NCBI GenBank assembly: GCA_003439945.1
Contig: QVRM01003928.1
Location: 1 to 64,000, forward strand
Reading direction: 5' to 3'
DNA from: Dermanyssus gallinae
Taxonomy: Eukaryota; Arthropoda; Arachnida; Mesostigmata; Dermanyssidae
DNA length: 64,000 nt
In this document: positions 9,608 to 21,615 of the stretch, piece by piece
Position numbering within the stretch: position 1 is the first letter of the stretch
Layout: every line of letters begins with the position of its first letter
Position numbers and translations under genes: made by a program
The notes under the pieces: model-generated
What the model was told of the DNA's origin: nothing
Seen by the model: only the letters and a program-made list of their open reading frames with translations
Databases searched by the model: none

Positions 9608-11552
9608 TCACACGCCTGGTTCCGACTGTGAAATTAACAGCCACTGCTTTAACTCGCGAGAGAAGAGGTGTTTCGTGGTGAGGCATCTTATGCGTTTAGG
9701 AATGCGGGTCCAGGTTTCACGAAGGCGGTACGCAAGTGCGTGTTGACTAGACTTCAAGGATACAGAAGGCACTGCAAAAGTTGTTGCGCGCCTACCTGAT
9801 GTTCGACTCATGGTAGGAACTAGTGCAAATGCAATCTCCATAGGCACAATACCACGCGAAATTTTGTACGCTAACATTGAAACCCGCAGGGAGTAAATGC
9901 TTTCTACCGTGAGTAGGTTAAAACAAATGAGCAAGTCACGGACCGAATCCCCTCGCCTTCTAGCAAAAATGGCTCTAATTGCATCATTCTGTATCACTTG
10001 TGCTCTTCGGAGAATTCCGTCGTAGCTACCTCCACAGAGAAGGATTCCATAGCATAGAACTGGTAAAAACACGGCCTTGAACACCAGAAGTAAGCCCTCT
10101 GTGGGTACCCCAATCAATTTCATTTTACACTGCGTAGATACTACAGCATAGCACTTTGGTGCAATGTAATCCAGATGGGGATGCCACCTCATGTTTTCCT
10201 TGAGAACGAGCCCCAGGCACCTAGCGGTCTGCGAGAGCTTAATGTTCCGTGTCTTAAATATCTGGTTGTCAGATAATTCTAGAAGCCTCGGCGATGCACG
10301 AAAAACTATGAAATTGGTTTTGTTAGCATTGACGACTAGTCCAAAAATGTTAAAAATGCTAATTATATTATCAACATTCAAAAGCGACTGCTGCAAGTCC
10401 ATATCAAAGTTCCGATGATTCACTCCGAACAGCAGCGTAGTGTCATCAGCAAAAGCTATAGCTGAGCCAAGGTTTAGCCTCTGAATCCATAATAGAATAA
10501 AATTCAGTAGAATAAGAAACATAAAAGGTCCGAGAACCGAGCCTTGAGGGGTACCGATATCGACCTGCTGCCATGAGGACTCTATTTGACCACCTCGTAC
10601 CACCTGTCTCCGTCCTGAGAGATAGGACCTAAACCAGGCAACCGCCGGCGCAGAGCAACCCAGCTGAGCGAGCATTTGGAATAGAAGGGAATGATCAAGG
10701 CAATTGGAAGCCGCTGACACGTCGAGAAAGACTGCGAGACAAAACGTATGTACCTCAACCGAGTCGAACACTCGCTGCCATAAGTGGGCCAACGTGAGGT
10801 CAGTCGACCTACCCCTGCGAAAGCCGAACTGGTTTGAGGAAAGGAAATGTATAGTCTCTAAATATCCATTTAGCCTAACCAGCACCAGTTTCTCAATGAC
10901 CTTTGAGATATAATCCACGACCGAGATCGGCCTATAGTTGGCTGCGCGGTTTCGCTCACCCTTTTTCTTAAATAGAGGAAACACCGCCGTATCTTTCAAA
11001 CGTGATGGAAAGCTGCCAGACTCAAACGAACGATTTATAATGACAGTCAGCGGACCTGCGATCGATGAAGCTGCTAACTTCAATAATTTTGCAGGTACAC
11101 CGATGACACCTCGACTCCAGCTTGCTTTAAGACGGAGAAGGGTACCATGAACCTCAGGAATAGAGACAGCAGAGAGTGAGAATACAATGTCATTTTTTTT
11201 TTCATACCTCGTCAAGCAGGGTGGCCATATCTCTGTTCTTTTTGAGGTGAGCGACCGTGGTATTACCTAGCGTGGCAAAGTGACGGTTTAGCTCGTCTGC
11301 AATTTTTACTGGATCATCTATTGTTTCATCCTCGGCAACTAGTAACGCGGACGGTAATTCTACTGGATCATGTCGCCTACCACAGAGTCCATTGATGAAT
11401 TTCCAGAGTTTGGAGGAATCATCACGCAAGAAAGCAAAGCGATTTCGGTAAAATGCTGTCCTCGCAGCGCGAATTGCATTGAGGTAGCGGCGACGACTGT
11501 TTAAATAGGAAGCTTTCGAATCTACTGAATTTATCTTGCGATGTCTATATAT
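9608..11552 (-). mobile_element. CR1/Jockey-like LINE with long open reverse transcriptase
   Basis: The frame 11215-9608 is open for 535 codons. It contains, by residue, YRPIS (about 94-98), FLDVSAAS (first catalytic Asp at about 165; consensus is F.DLSAAFD), GTPQGSVLGP (about 211-220) and FADDTTLLF (catalytic Asp pair at about 257-258), then a thumb and C-terminal region. The protein would synthesise cDNA by target-primed reverse transcription. Upstream, 11550-11203 in another frame supplies the linker before the RT (KASYLNSRRRYLNAI to AHLKKNRDMATLLDEV), so a frameshift lies near 11210. The endonuclease domain is absent: at 11553 the sequence switches abruptly into another LINE at a (TA)n tract. 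Hence 5'-truncated and probably inactive, but the long frame implies fairly recent decay. Confidence 0.8.
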
Positions 11553-13227
11553 ATATATATATATACAGGCTCCGCTCACAAACATCCGCTCGAGTTTTTT
11601 GAGTTGCGCCGACGTGAGATAATCCCAGATGACCTGTATTCCGTATGAGGCGACTGGCGCTACCGTCATGTTGAACAAAGCCAGCGTCGTTCGTAGAGAT
11701 AGTCTCGAAGGAGTTCGTATACTAACACTTGCAACTAGCGCACGACGCGCTCTGTCCGTAATGTGCTCCACGAAGGACCGACCGTTTGTAGGGAGTATCA
11801 TCCCTAGATATTTGAAGTTGTTTACATATTTCAGGGATGTCCTGTTTATATGCAGAGCACCAGAAGCCGCAAGACGACCACCGCGTCGGAATTTCATGGC
11901 TTCTGTCTTGCTCATATTAATCAATAGGCCAGCCTCTTCCACATATCCCGACAGCCTTGCCAGAGCCTGCGTGAAACCGACTTCTTACAAAAATCACAAA
12001 ATCATCAGCATATAGCAGAGCTTTCACGTGTCCCGACTGGTCTTGAACGCGTCGTGGCAAATCGCTCAGTAATAGGAAGAAAAGTAGCGGACTCAAATTG
12101 TCACCCTGTGCTACACCTGTGGACTGAACAAACGGGTCTAGGAGCGCTACTCCGTCGTCTATGCTCACCGAATTTTCCTGCAGTATGGCCTTAATCAGCA
12201 TAAGCATGTTTTCAGGAACCCCGCACTGAGTAAGTTTAATTAAAATCTTGTCACGCGGCGCCATATCGAACGCGGATTTCAAATCCACAAATACCGCAAA
12301 TAGTGCTTGCTTTGGCTTCCGGATCCCCTGATACACCTCTTGAAGCAAGATCTCACACGCGGTCATGGTGAAGTGACCTGCACGAAATCGATGCTGCTCA
12401 GGCGGGATACAGGAGCAAGCCTCTAGGTACCTTGTCAACCGCCGAGTGATGAGGAGAGCCAGCAGCTTGTAGCAGCAGCTCTTCTTCGCGATCGCCCGCC
12501 ACGAGGATGCGTCATGAGGGCTGCCTTTGTTCTTCGAGATGATGCTAAGGAGAGCATTGCTCTAGCATGCTGGCAGACGTCCATGTCGTAGGCAGGCGTT
12601 GAACAGACTCGTCCAACAAGGAAACATGTCAGCCGCATACTTCAGGTGTTCGTTGCGGATCAGGTCCGGCCCAGCCGCCTTGTTCGACTGAAGATGTTCC
12701 AGCGCACGCAGAACCTCAAACACTGAAAACTCTGTGCCTAAAGCCTCACGCATGGCGGTCGTTTTCTCGTCCCATACACACGCATAAGATGAGACCGCTC
12801 GAGGAATGGTATCTGTCGCCGCGTACATCCCTCTAAAGTGCTCTATTAGCACATCAAAGCTGATAGGGCATACCATCGGCCTGTCCCGCGTCAGCCATCT
12901 GTACGGCTTCTTGGATGCCCTTATCACTAGCTTGTCTTCCCTTGAAAGGTGCTGCTGACGGGCTGATTCGAGTATTCGACGTTACCAGCTTCTCACAAGG
13001 ATGAAAAGAGGTCTCAATGCTGGATGCCGTCGCGCCAGTTCGCGAGTCAGTTGTAATGAGGTGGACGCCATCTTACATGTCGCATTAAACCACGGGCGCT
13101 GGCGTCGCGGCCTCACCTCTGCCACTGACGATTTCAGGACGTCGTTTAAAGTGCAGGCGTAAGAATCGATGTCTGGATTGCAAGGAACAGGGAACAAGGC
13201 TGCAAGGAAACATTGACATAAAAACAT
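11553..13227 (-). mobile_element. Second minus-strand LINE remnant (endonuclease lost)
   Basis: Reading leftwards: 13227-12982 pre-RT linker; 12927-12562 with LQSNKAAGPDLIRNEHLKYA and SLFNACLRHGRLPAC (RT fingers); 12438-11917 with PEQHRFRAGHFTMTACEILL, FVDLKSAFDMAPRD, GVAQGDNLSPLLFF and LLYADDFVIF (palm, YADD present); then 11942-11570 with EEAGLLINMSKTEAM and FKYLGMILPTNGRS (thumb). Frameshifts separate these blocks. It ends at a short TA tract (about 11553-11570), where the CR1-like element begins, creating an open chimeric frame of 246 codons. It differs from the neighbouring LINE in all RT boxes, so it is a distinct family. The clade is not certain. Confidence 0.75.
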
Positions 13228-13485
13228 TTTAGAGTGCAGTTAATCACAGTAACCGTGAAAGAGGCGGAATAGTTGGATTGAATGGGGAGATTCGTTTCAG
13301 TGGTTCAAATTTACCTCTGAATTGTCGGTTAGTATAGCTACACTTGTCTTCATATCCCAAAAGACTGGAGATTGTATACGAAACTGACAAGATCGTTGAG
13401 CACGCTCTCCATCTCGAATTATACTTCCGCAATTGAACAACGGCAGCGGTGTTCAATTTGGGGTTCTCCAATTTAATAAATATGG
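13228..13485. other. Unassigned AT-rich spacer
   Basis: No gene seen. Contains ggaaacattgacataaa (about 13205-13221), also found inside the foldback at about 9165-9180 (gggaacattgacataaa), suggesting a shared repeat fragment. Confidence 0.3.
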
Positions 13486-14130
13486 TGATGAATTTTTCGG
13501 CGTAATTCGTCGATACTTAGACTTACATTTATCTTAACTAAGATAATCAAGTGCATTTTTAAAAACGTACAATGTTTTTCCAACACATTTTACGCAATAG
13601 TTATCACAACTGGTCTAATTCATCGGGTCAGCCACAATGTCACAGAAATTTTTCCATTACTACCTTTTTTGATTCTCTTTTCGGAGTAAGTGCATTCGAA
13701 TTCAGCGCACTTAAGATTTTCTAAACCAAACGAACCATCGCAGTAGCTACATGCGATGGCTGGAGCGATGAGAAATGTCGTCCGTGCTGATGTAGTTGAA
13801 AACGGTTGCCGCCGTACTGTTGAGCGGTGCACAGGCGGCGTTTCAAAGCTAAACCTCATATCCAAGGAGAGACAGAGTGTTTGTGGTAATATATCCAACC
13901 TTGATCAGTATATCATTATCACAGAGGTAACACACAGACACAAGTTATTACAATTTACTGGCAAATTTGAACAATAAAAGACTAAACGTTTTGAACAAAT
14001 GCGGATCTCATTGGAAGCTGCTGCATCCACTGCAGTAATACCACCCCTGAACGGGCAATTAGGTGTTCAGTACTGACTGCAGCCTCTTTGTACTCTGTTG
14101 CACTTTAATGGTGTTACGTGACCCTGTCCA
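13486..14130. repeat. Repeat X, copy 2
   Basis: Aligns by eye with 20700-21290 along about 600 bp, with moderate divergence and small indels. Shared landmarks include tttttcggcgtaat, gctggagc.atga.aaatg, gatgtagttgaaaacggttg, and gaagctgctgcatccact. On the minus strand both copies encode a short Cys-rich peptide beginning IAPAI.C.YCDGSF.LEN followed by KCA.F.C; the last pair is damaged here (CTYSEKR). No terminal repeats or target duplications were identified, so the class is unknown. Confidence 0.6.
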
Positions 14131-14659
14131 GTACGGCTTCACCACCCATCGGTCTATATGTCCACAGCCGTTAAAGGTGACCTAAGGCTGGGCCATGTTT
14201 ATAAATGCCCGAGGAAGCTGTGTTTATTTTGATCAGAAGAGCACACTTGACAAAGTAGATCAGTTTCGTCGCGCACCGTACTTAATGCGGCTTGGATGAC
14301 GAAACGTAAAGTTGGTTAGCTGCGTTGTAGCTGCGTTCGCTGTGAGCGCGCAGAACTGCCAGTTTTGCAGCTAGTAACTTCTCGTCGTAACGTCGGAGAC
14401 CTCCCGGCTAACTGTGCCAAAATTCTGCACAGTATGCGTTATGTACAGTCGCGCACTTGCTACTGAGACCCGAGTTATTCCATTACGTTTACGTTTATTT
14501 CATCATAGCACTTACCTCATACTGTTATCTGTTATTTATTATACACTTTTCTCTGTTATTTACATATCATCGATACTCGCGTATACTAGCATGGTCAATA
14601 TTATATTTTACATTCGTGCTATTCATTCTTACCTCATCGTAACAGTGACCTCGTCAGTC
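14131..14659. other. Spacer upstream of TRAF-like pseudogene
   Basis: No supported gene. The open frames here are short and of low-complexity hydrophobic composition. It may contain the old upstream region of the pseudogene that follows. Confidence 0.25.
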
Positions 14660-15480
14660 TGTCTCTCTGATATACAGCTCCGTTGGCGCGAGGGCTTCTC
14701 AGTAAGCTGCCGATACAGTGCTAGCTTCTCGAAAGCGCTGCTGCCGGGTGATATGCTGACGTTGCATGAGCATGCCCTCTCTCGCGTCGCTGAGTTGCGT
14801 CATCAGCGATGCGAATCCAGATCAAGGAGTCATTTGTGGCCCAACTGGAATATGTCTACCCTCAGTGCAGGACCACATAGTTGCGATTATGTGAGATCAA
14901 AGCTCACCTCAGGTCGTGCAAGATTTTATCGCGGCCATGATGTTCTCTCTCCGAAGAATCTGCTGCCAAAAAAGGTGCCGACGGTGCGGTTTTAGATGAT
15001 CACAGCACCTCGGCGATTTCCAACGGTGGAAATGCGGGTTAGACGATGAACGACTCCGGCTCTCAACAATTGGCCGCAAGCACCTCTGTAATGGTCTTAA
15101 TCAACGCAGTTCGAAGAGAGGTCGTCGATATGATGTCGAACGGCAAAAACGAGTTGCCTAGAAATCGAAGCTGTATTGAACGATATGTCATCTATTACTG
15201 CACAATTACAGCCATGTCGACGTTTGTTTCGGCTGGCATTAAAACAAAACCCGAGTAATCGCAACTGGTATACAAAGGGTGTTTACGTTGATGACATAAC
15301 ATTTGCATTTTAATACAACCTTACTACGAATGATGTGACGGTGACTGTTTGTGCCCTAGGCGACAAGTATGTGAAGTCGTTTAGGAGGATCCACGTAGCA
15401 GCTGCAATGGCACTGAAAAAAAACAGGTTTATGCGATCGTCCAATGTTGGAGGGCGGAGCCCTTAAAGTAGGCAACAGGA
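14660..15480 (+). pseudogene. TRAF-like protein pseudogene (paralog of the gene at 18656)
   Basis: DNA from about 14795 to 15210 aligns with 18880-19300 of the intact gene: shared gcgatgcgaat, caaggagtcatttgtgg, gtcgtgcaagatttt, and the block encoding DSGSQQLAAS. A later match at about 15340-15470 corresponds to the MATH-like part (gtcgtttaggaagg-like sequence, then cggagcc). Frameshifts and stops interrupt it, and the zinc-finger cysteines are lost. Upstream, SCRYSASFSKALLPGD resembles a RING start of a related family member. The 3' part of the gene is missing or unrecognisable beyond 15480. Confidence 0.75.
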
Positions 15481-16290
15481 TGCATATCAAGCGACAGAAA
15501 TATTGTTACGGAAGAGTATATAATGATGGATGTTGCGGTCAACCTTGTAGTATGTACTTGGAAAATGTTATTTGAGCTCAGCGTTTAGTTTGACTGGGAA
15601 CCATAGATACTCATGCAGATGATTTATATGGTTATTGTAATACGCAAAGATATGTAATCCTTGCGAATTTTAAAGTAACACACATTAATGATCAATCAAT
15701 AAACAGTGGTGTTTACAAAACTACACTTTGTGCTAATGCTTGGCAAACATCGCCTAAACTTTTAGTTACAGGAAGTGAATGCGTGGTCCAAGTAAAATCG
15801 ATTCACGGTAAATGTCGCTATAACCAAAATCGTACGTTTTTGTCGTAATTGAAGATATACGATTATGGACAGATATAGTGACAGATTTTTTAAGACCAAC
15901 AATGTAAATTTCAAATTTGCCGACTGTTTTAAAATACCTGGAAGGTTTAACGTTTTCTCTATAATTTCAATTTATTCCACCATACACTGACAGTTGTTGA
16001 CGTGAGATCTCACCATCACCACAAAATCTACCGACACATTCATCAATAGAAGGACATTTTCTATTTGGTACGGCAGTTTTAATTTGTCTGAGCGATTGTC
16101 CGGTAGTTTCTCGCGCCTATAGCCTCGCCCTTTCTTTTAGCTATGGGCAGCAAGTATCATTATATGAAAGATGTTTTTCCACTCATCCTGTATCTTGCCT
16201 TTGCAGAGACAGGCAAGTTATATACAGTTGTCAGTATTTGGGCGCACGACGTCAATATTCGCCTTGAGGTGCTCGCTTTGAATGAGGACA
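15481..16290. other. AT-rich region without a recognised gene
   Basis: A reading near 15610-15850 (HADDLYGYCNTQRYVILANF and following residues) has few stops but matches nothing I recognise. Otherwise nothing seen. Confidence 0.25.
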
Positions 16291-16600
16291 TCTGTTTGAA
16301 TCTGGTTGAACAGCTATTTCAACCTGTTAGGTTTCACCGTTAAGCACCTCGGATCTCTAAAGCCATCGAATTTGTTCTCGGCCGGCAGTGTAACGTCCTT
16401 ATGGACGATTTTTCGGAAATACTGTGCCCACACTTTGCTGTCTTCACTTAGTGGCTTTGACGTAACTGGCCTCTAAGTAATCAGCATCAGCTGGGATTTT
16501 CGTTCTTCAAAACGGTCCTTCTCTTCTCTCGTCATGCCCTTGAATGATCGCCCTATCACCTTCGGTAAAATAGAAAAGTGCACTTGGTGTCAAATCATTG
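16291..16600 (-). pseudogene. Unidentified coding remnant with in-frame stop
   Basis: A single minus-strand frame reads KGMTREEKDRFEERKSQLML, then after one TAG stop, SEDSKVWAQYFRKIVHKDV and PAENKFDGFRDPRCLTV. Composition and continuity across about 85 codons look like real protein sequence, charged and soluble. I do not recognise the family. It could be a processed pseudogene of a host gene or part of a transposon ORF. Confidence 0.4.
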
Positions 16601-18655
16601 TTGACGCCGGTTTCGTGCTTCAGTTCCCGGCACTCGTTGTTGAACGACGGCCTATGCTTTCCCCCGTACCGCCACTTTGCCTTTCTGCGGCGGTGCTAGC
16701 GGCCTTATCAACGAGCCATCTAATCGTTTACTTCATGTGGCGTCATATCGTCTGATCCGTACGCTAGCTGCAGGGCCTGTTGTGCATTTAACGAAAGGCA
16801 CGATGATTCGTGTTATTTTTGTTGTTGGTTGTGGTGGTGGTGAGGCGCATTGGTTGCGCTCCAGCCTAAGCATAACCTGGCAGTTCGAGTTACGACTCGC
16901 TGATGGTACATACGTTAAATTCAGTATAAGGCTTTTCGGTTGAAGTGAAGGTGGGACTGAAGATAGGATAATGTTGACGGCAGTTCTTTCGTTCCAGCTG
17001 ATATACATCGACTGCAATCTGCAGTCGTTTTCAATGTTCAAGTTTTGACTCGGGCCGAGTTCCGAAGTGGAAGCGCACTGTCGAATGCGGTCTTTGGTCA
17101 GGTCACAGTGAAAGTCTGCGTCATAGTGAGATTGCTACAGTACTGTAGACCAGTGGTGCCAATGTCTTGCCAAGAAGGGGGGGGGGGGGAGGCGGGAGGA
17201 TCTATAAATACATACTAAATGATATTCCGTTCTTTCCAAGAATTCAATGTTTTGTGGAACAGTCTTACTCTTCTCGTGCATACTACGCTTACTTAGGGCC
17301 TCTCTCTTTTTGTGTTATGGCCACATCGCCATGATACATACTATCGTTTGGACAAGGTAGGCGCCTCTTGCTCTCAGTAGTAATTTGTCGTCATACTCAG
17401 AGAACCCCTCGTCTCTCAATAATCTACATACGAAAGAACAGCTGGTCGCAGTTGCTTTTTCGTATGCAGTTGCATGGGGTCGTGTTTTGCGCGCGCTCTA
17501 GCAACCTGTGGTCAATCCGGTGATTAGGCGGCGATCAAGCAAAGGTGTACCACGAAAGACTGAGTACAATTCTTAGAGCGTTCACTACATAAAGTCATAA
17601 CCTTATCGGTGAAAGGCTCGTAAGCGACCAATGTTGTATCAGTGTTCTCCAGTCGGCAATAAATCGTAACTCGAAAATAGTCCTTTGTGCGTTTAGTCAC
17701 CTTGTCGCAGATAGCCTGAAACCTGCCCTCGAACCTTGTCAATGCGCTTGACGGTGTTTTTCTTAGTCACTACCTTCCAGTCATTTGAACCCACCGAGCT
17801 ATCAACCGTGCCGCAGCCAACCAACAGCTGTGGAAAACTTGTTTTTCACCGCCTTTTGATTTACAACCACTTTGAGTCTGCAGGAAAGAGCAGCCTTTCT
17901 CCTCTGCTCTAGCAATGCCCTATTAATACCTATGTCAATCCCCAGTGGAGAGTAAACTGAATGGCTTATTGCACGTTTGCACGTGCACGCGCGCTGTCAG
18001 ACGTGCAGATACGACGTTATCTAGCGAGGCAGACACCACTGTGGGGCATGCAGCGGACACTATGGCGGCCCCTATCAGCGACCGGCAGCAACAAACACCA
18101 GCGCACATAACGGGAGAACACCTTAGAACCAACTCTACGTCGTAGTTGGTATCAAAATAACGCAGCTAATGGCATTCAAGTGTCCCAGACGACAACATCC
18201 GTTGGACATCACGATAAGCACCTGCCACACAATCAAGATGCACAAGGCCATGAGGCTCTCTCCTCACAACAAAAACGAAACACACACTCGACCGTGGGCC
18301 GATACCGTTACCAAATTGGCCCAAGCTCAAACGGGTATATATATAAGATATGTGATCCAGAATAAAAAAAAAACAACTATGGAGCTCGTTTTTAAGAAAG
18401 AGGGATACAAATGGCCATTCTCTCCAGCGCGCGATATTCAAAGTTTGTTTTGTTTCGGCTGCAGAACGCGTTTGCCGCTAGATGGAGCCGAACGTAGCAA
18501 CAAAGTTTCAGAAGCGGTCACGGCGCGAGAGTGATATAATAGAATAAGAATGTTACTGCAGTGATCCAAAGTGGTGAGGTTCAATTTTCGCTTGTTAGCC
18601 AAAGCTCGAACATTAGATTTCTCTACTTCGCTGCTCTGTACTAGTACCCGCCATC
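16601..18655. other. Spacer upstream of the TRAF-like gene
   Basis: No gene supported. Holds an 11-bp or longer G run at about 17178-17188. The immediate upstream 75 bp (18580-18655) resembles the sequence before the broken paralog at 35100 (tttctct..ttcgct then gtact or gtatc), so some 5' UTR or promoter was copied with the paralogs. Confidence 0.3.
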
Positions 18656-19711
18656 ATGAGGCTCAAGGCATTCGCCAACCCACTGCTAAATCTCGGTTCA
18701 ATGGACATTGAGTTGGCATCTCGAAGGCAGCTCAGTGTTCTTGCTTGTGCAGCTTGTGGCTTCACCGGCGAAGGTATGTTTTACAGCAGCTGCAACCACG
18801 TCCTCTGCACTGATTGCACGCTGGTGCTCGAGCCTCCTGGCGAGGAGGTGGTCGAAGCGCACTGCCTGCTTTGCCAGTGTACGTCATCAGCGATGCGAAT
18901 CTGGGTCAAGGAGTCATTTGTGGCTCAACTGGAATGTATTTGCCCTCAATGCAGAATCACATTGCGACTGTGCGAGCTAAAAGCTCACATCAAGTCGTGC
19001 AAGATTTTGCCACAACCACCATCTTGTTCTCTATCCGAAAAATCTACCGTCAAGCAGAATGCCGATGATGCGTCTTTAGGTGATCACAGCACCTCGGCGA
19101 TTGACAACGATGCAGAAGCGAGACAGGCGATGAGCGACTCCGGCTCTCAACAATTGGCCGCAAGCTCCTCTGTAACAGCACCACTCAGCGCAGTTCCAAG
19201 AGAGGTCATCGATATGATGTCGAACGACAAAAACGAGTTACGCAGCGAGTTTACGCAGAAGATCGAAGCTGTGTTGAAGGATATGTCATCTCTTACTACA
19301 TCATTACGGCCATGCCGACGTTCGTTTCAGCTGTTATTTGAACTAGATAACTTAGATAACTCTGATTTTGTGACAGGAAGTGTAACCGTTCTAAATATGG
19401 CATTTTACTTTAAATACAAACGTTATATGAGCGAGTTAACGGCGATTGTTAGTGACGTAGGCGGCCAGTCTGTGGAGTCGTTTAGGAAGGCCCACGTAGA
19501 AGCTGCTCTAGTATCGAAGAAGCTAGCCCTAAGCGGCCTACGAACAATGCGAGACGGAGCCGCCAAAACGCCTTTGACAAAAGCCGATTTAAAATTAGGC
19601 AACGTTATAAGCTTGAATTTTGACCAATATACTAGTCATATGGATTGCTTGTATCAGTTCCAAAGGGATTATATGCTTGAGGTTAGTTTTGTGTTTGACT
19701 CCAAACCATAG
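18656..19711 (+). CDS. TRAF-like RING/zinc-finger protein with MATH-like C terminus
   Basis: An uninterrupted 351-codon single exon, ATG in acceptable context (ccatcATGa), stop TAG at 19709. A C3HC4 RING finger is exact: C31, C34, C46, H48, C51, C54, C70, C73. A TRAF-type zinc finger follows (C96, C99, H111, C115). A Ser-rich linker and a likely coiled coil (about 178-216, MMSNDKNELRSEFTQKIEAV) precede a C-terminal domain of about 134 residues starting RPCRRSFQLLFEL and ending YMLEVSFVF, resembling a MATH/TRAF-C fold. RING-TRAF-MATH proteins act as ubiquitin-ligase adaptors in receptor and immune signalling in the cytoplasm. By family logic the RING would recruit an E2 and the MATH domain a receptor or substrate. 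The lack of introns and a short A run about 30 bases after the stop (about 19740-19748) allow a retrocopy origin. Two broken paralogs in the window suggest a locally expanded family. Function is inferred from domains only. Confidence 0.8.
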   Translation: MRLKAFANPLLNLGSMDIELASRRQLSVLACAACGFTGEGMFYSSCNHVLCTDCTLVLEPPGEEVVEAHCLLCQCTSSAMRIWVKESFVAQLECICPQCRITLRLCELKAHIKSCKILPQPPSCSLSEKSTVKQNADDASLGDHSTSAIDNDAEARQAMSDSGSQQLAASSSVTAPLSAVPREVIDMMSNDKNELRSEFTQKIEAVLKDMSSLTTSLRPCRRSFQLLFELDNLDNSDFVTGSVTVLNMAFYFKYKRYMSELTAIVSDVGGQSVESFRKAHVEAALVSKKLALSGLRTMRDGAAKTPLTKADLKLGNVISLNFDQYTSHMDCLYQFQRDYMLEVSFVFDSKP

Positions 19712-20564
19712 AAACGCCCGTTTTAAAGAAGTCCTGGTTAAAAAAAAACATAATTATTATAGCGTTTTATATGATTACTTTACTGCTTAATTCAATTAAA
19801 TGCAAGTGTCTCTTTATAGTTTTTAAAGTACAATGAATAGTGTACATTGTTATCCACAAAAAACGCGTTCTAATTAACGTTTACTTGAATTCATTATGTA
19901 CAATGCACAGTATAAAATTGAACTAAAATATACTCACGAGTACCGTTCTAAGATAGGCACTAAAGCAAAACTGCTACGCTCTATTTCACATCGCAGTGCA
20001 ACACGTCGAAGGAGTTTCTGGACTCTTTCACATGCATCAATATGTTCTTCACATATGGCCGCCAAATTTCACAGCCAGATAGATAGATACATTTAAAAAC
20101 TACCATACGTTTATGAAGACTGACATAATTGCACATTTAATAATGAAACAACGAAAAACGATATTACATATAAAATAGACAGATTGGATAGTTTGTGCAA
20201 CGTGTACATCAATTAATGTTTGTAAAAGTGTAAAAGGGTTCCTTCTATCAAAGGCCTTAAAAAATTGTAGAAAAAACAAATGTTTCCATTTGGTCAATAA
20301 AAGTGGTCCAATGTTATACCTGTTCAACTAGTTGAGTTGCTGTGGATATGCCATGTTGGAAGTTGTTCTGTTATGACATGTGCTTCTTTTTTGAAAAAAA
20401 TAATAGAAGGATAAGGTTTGGGGTAAAGCTGCATTAGGAAGGGAGTTAATTGATTTTCGTTAAGATATTATATGCTAAATACAAATATGGGAAGAAAGTA
20501 AGCGAAAGTAATAGAAAGTTGGAATAGTTGGAAATACGTCTAGCGCCGATGCCTCAAGATCATT
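19712..20564. other. AT-rich 3' flank of the TRAF-like gene
   Basis: No gene or clear repeat. A run of nine A at about 19740-19748 follows the stop codon; no AATAAA signal precedes it closely. Confidence 0.3.
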
Positions 20565-21290
20565 GTCTAATTTTGCTTCACAGATCCTTAACGCTTTCCT
20601 AAAACTTGCACAAACGCCACCTCCTCTTGCTTGCTTCGGTCCAAAATTATATTAATATTTTGTAAGGCGGTATATTAATTGAGTAACGGAATACGGAATG
20701 GTGCTGCATTTTTCGGCGTAATCCGTTGACTTTTAAAAAAGCGTACAACGTTTTTCTAACATCCAATACACAATAGTTCTTATCAGAACTGCTCTAATTC
20801 ATCTGGTCACCCACAATGTTACAGAGTTTCCATCACGTCTTGTTGACTTCTCCTCTCGCAATGAATACATACGAATCCAGCGCACTTAGGGTTTTCTAAA
20901 TCAAACGAGCCATCGCAGTAGTTACATGTAATGGCTGGAGCAATGATAAATGCCGGCTTTGCTGATGTAGTTGAAAACGGTTGCCGTTTCAAAGTCGTTG
21001 TATACAGCTGGCGTTTCAAAGTTAAACATCATATCCAAGAGACAAGCGAAGACAGGGTATTTGTGGGAATACATCCAACCTCGATCAGTGCACTATTACC
21101 ACAGAGGTATCACACAAACACAAGTTATTACAATTTAATCGCAAACTTGAACAATAAAACATTAAACATACTAAACAAATGCAGCTTTCATAGGAAGCTG
21201 CTGCATCCACTTCAGTGTTACCACAACTGAACGGGCCATTAGATGTAGAGTACTGGCTCCAGCCTCTTTATTGTTGTGCTCTAATAACGC
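20565..21290. repeat. Repeat X, copy 3 (most complete)
   Basis: Longest copy: its left part matches 8930-9155, its right part 13486-14130. Minus-strand frame 21019-20819 encodes ITCNYCDGSFDLENPKC followed by AGFVCIHCERR, giving paired CX2C motifs that could bind zinc. The pattern is partly kept in copy 2, which hints that the repeat once coded for a protein. Family unknown. Confidence 0.55.
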
Positions 21291-21615
21291 CGGTCCGTAC
21301 GTACTGTAACTCAGTAGAAGTTTACACTGGATCGCAAAAACAAGTTCCAGAGCCTAGCGCCTGCAGATAAAAGATCACGTGCAGCCACTGCGCAGCACAC
21401 TTATTTACGTGCGCCTTACCATAAATGCAAAGCATGTCAACTATCTCAATATTTCGATGCATCGATCCATTACGATGCACGCGGTAGTTTGTAATGGCTT
21501 TGCGTTCACGCGTTCAACTATATAGGCAAATATTCTGGCGATCATATCCTGACGCGAATTAACGGAGGTCTTGTAGATCACACTTTTTGGTGGCTCCAAG
21601 TTATGAAATCGAGAA
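21291..21615. other. Spacer, no gene recognised
   Basis: Nothing beyond short chance frames. Confidence 0.25.
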
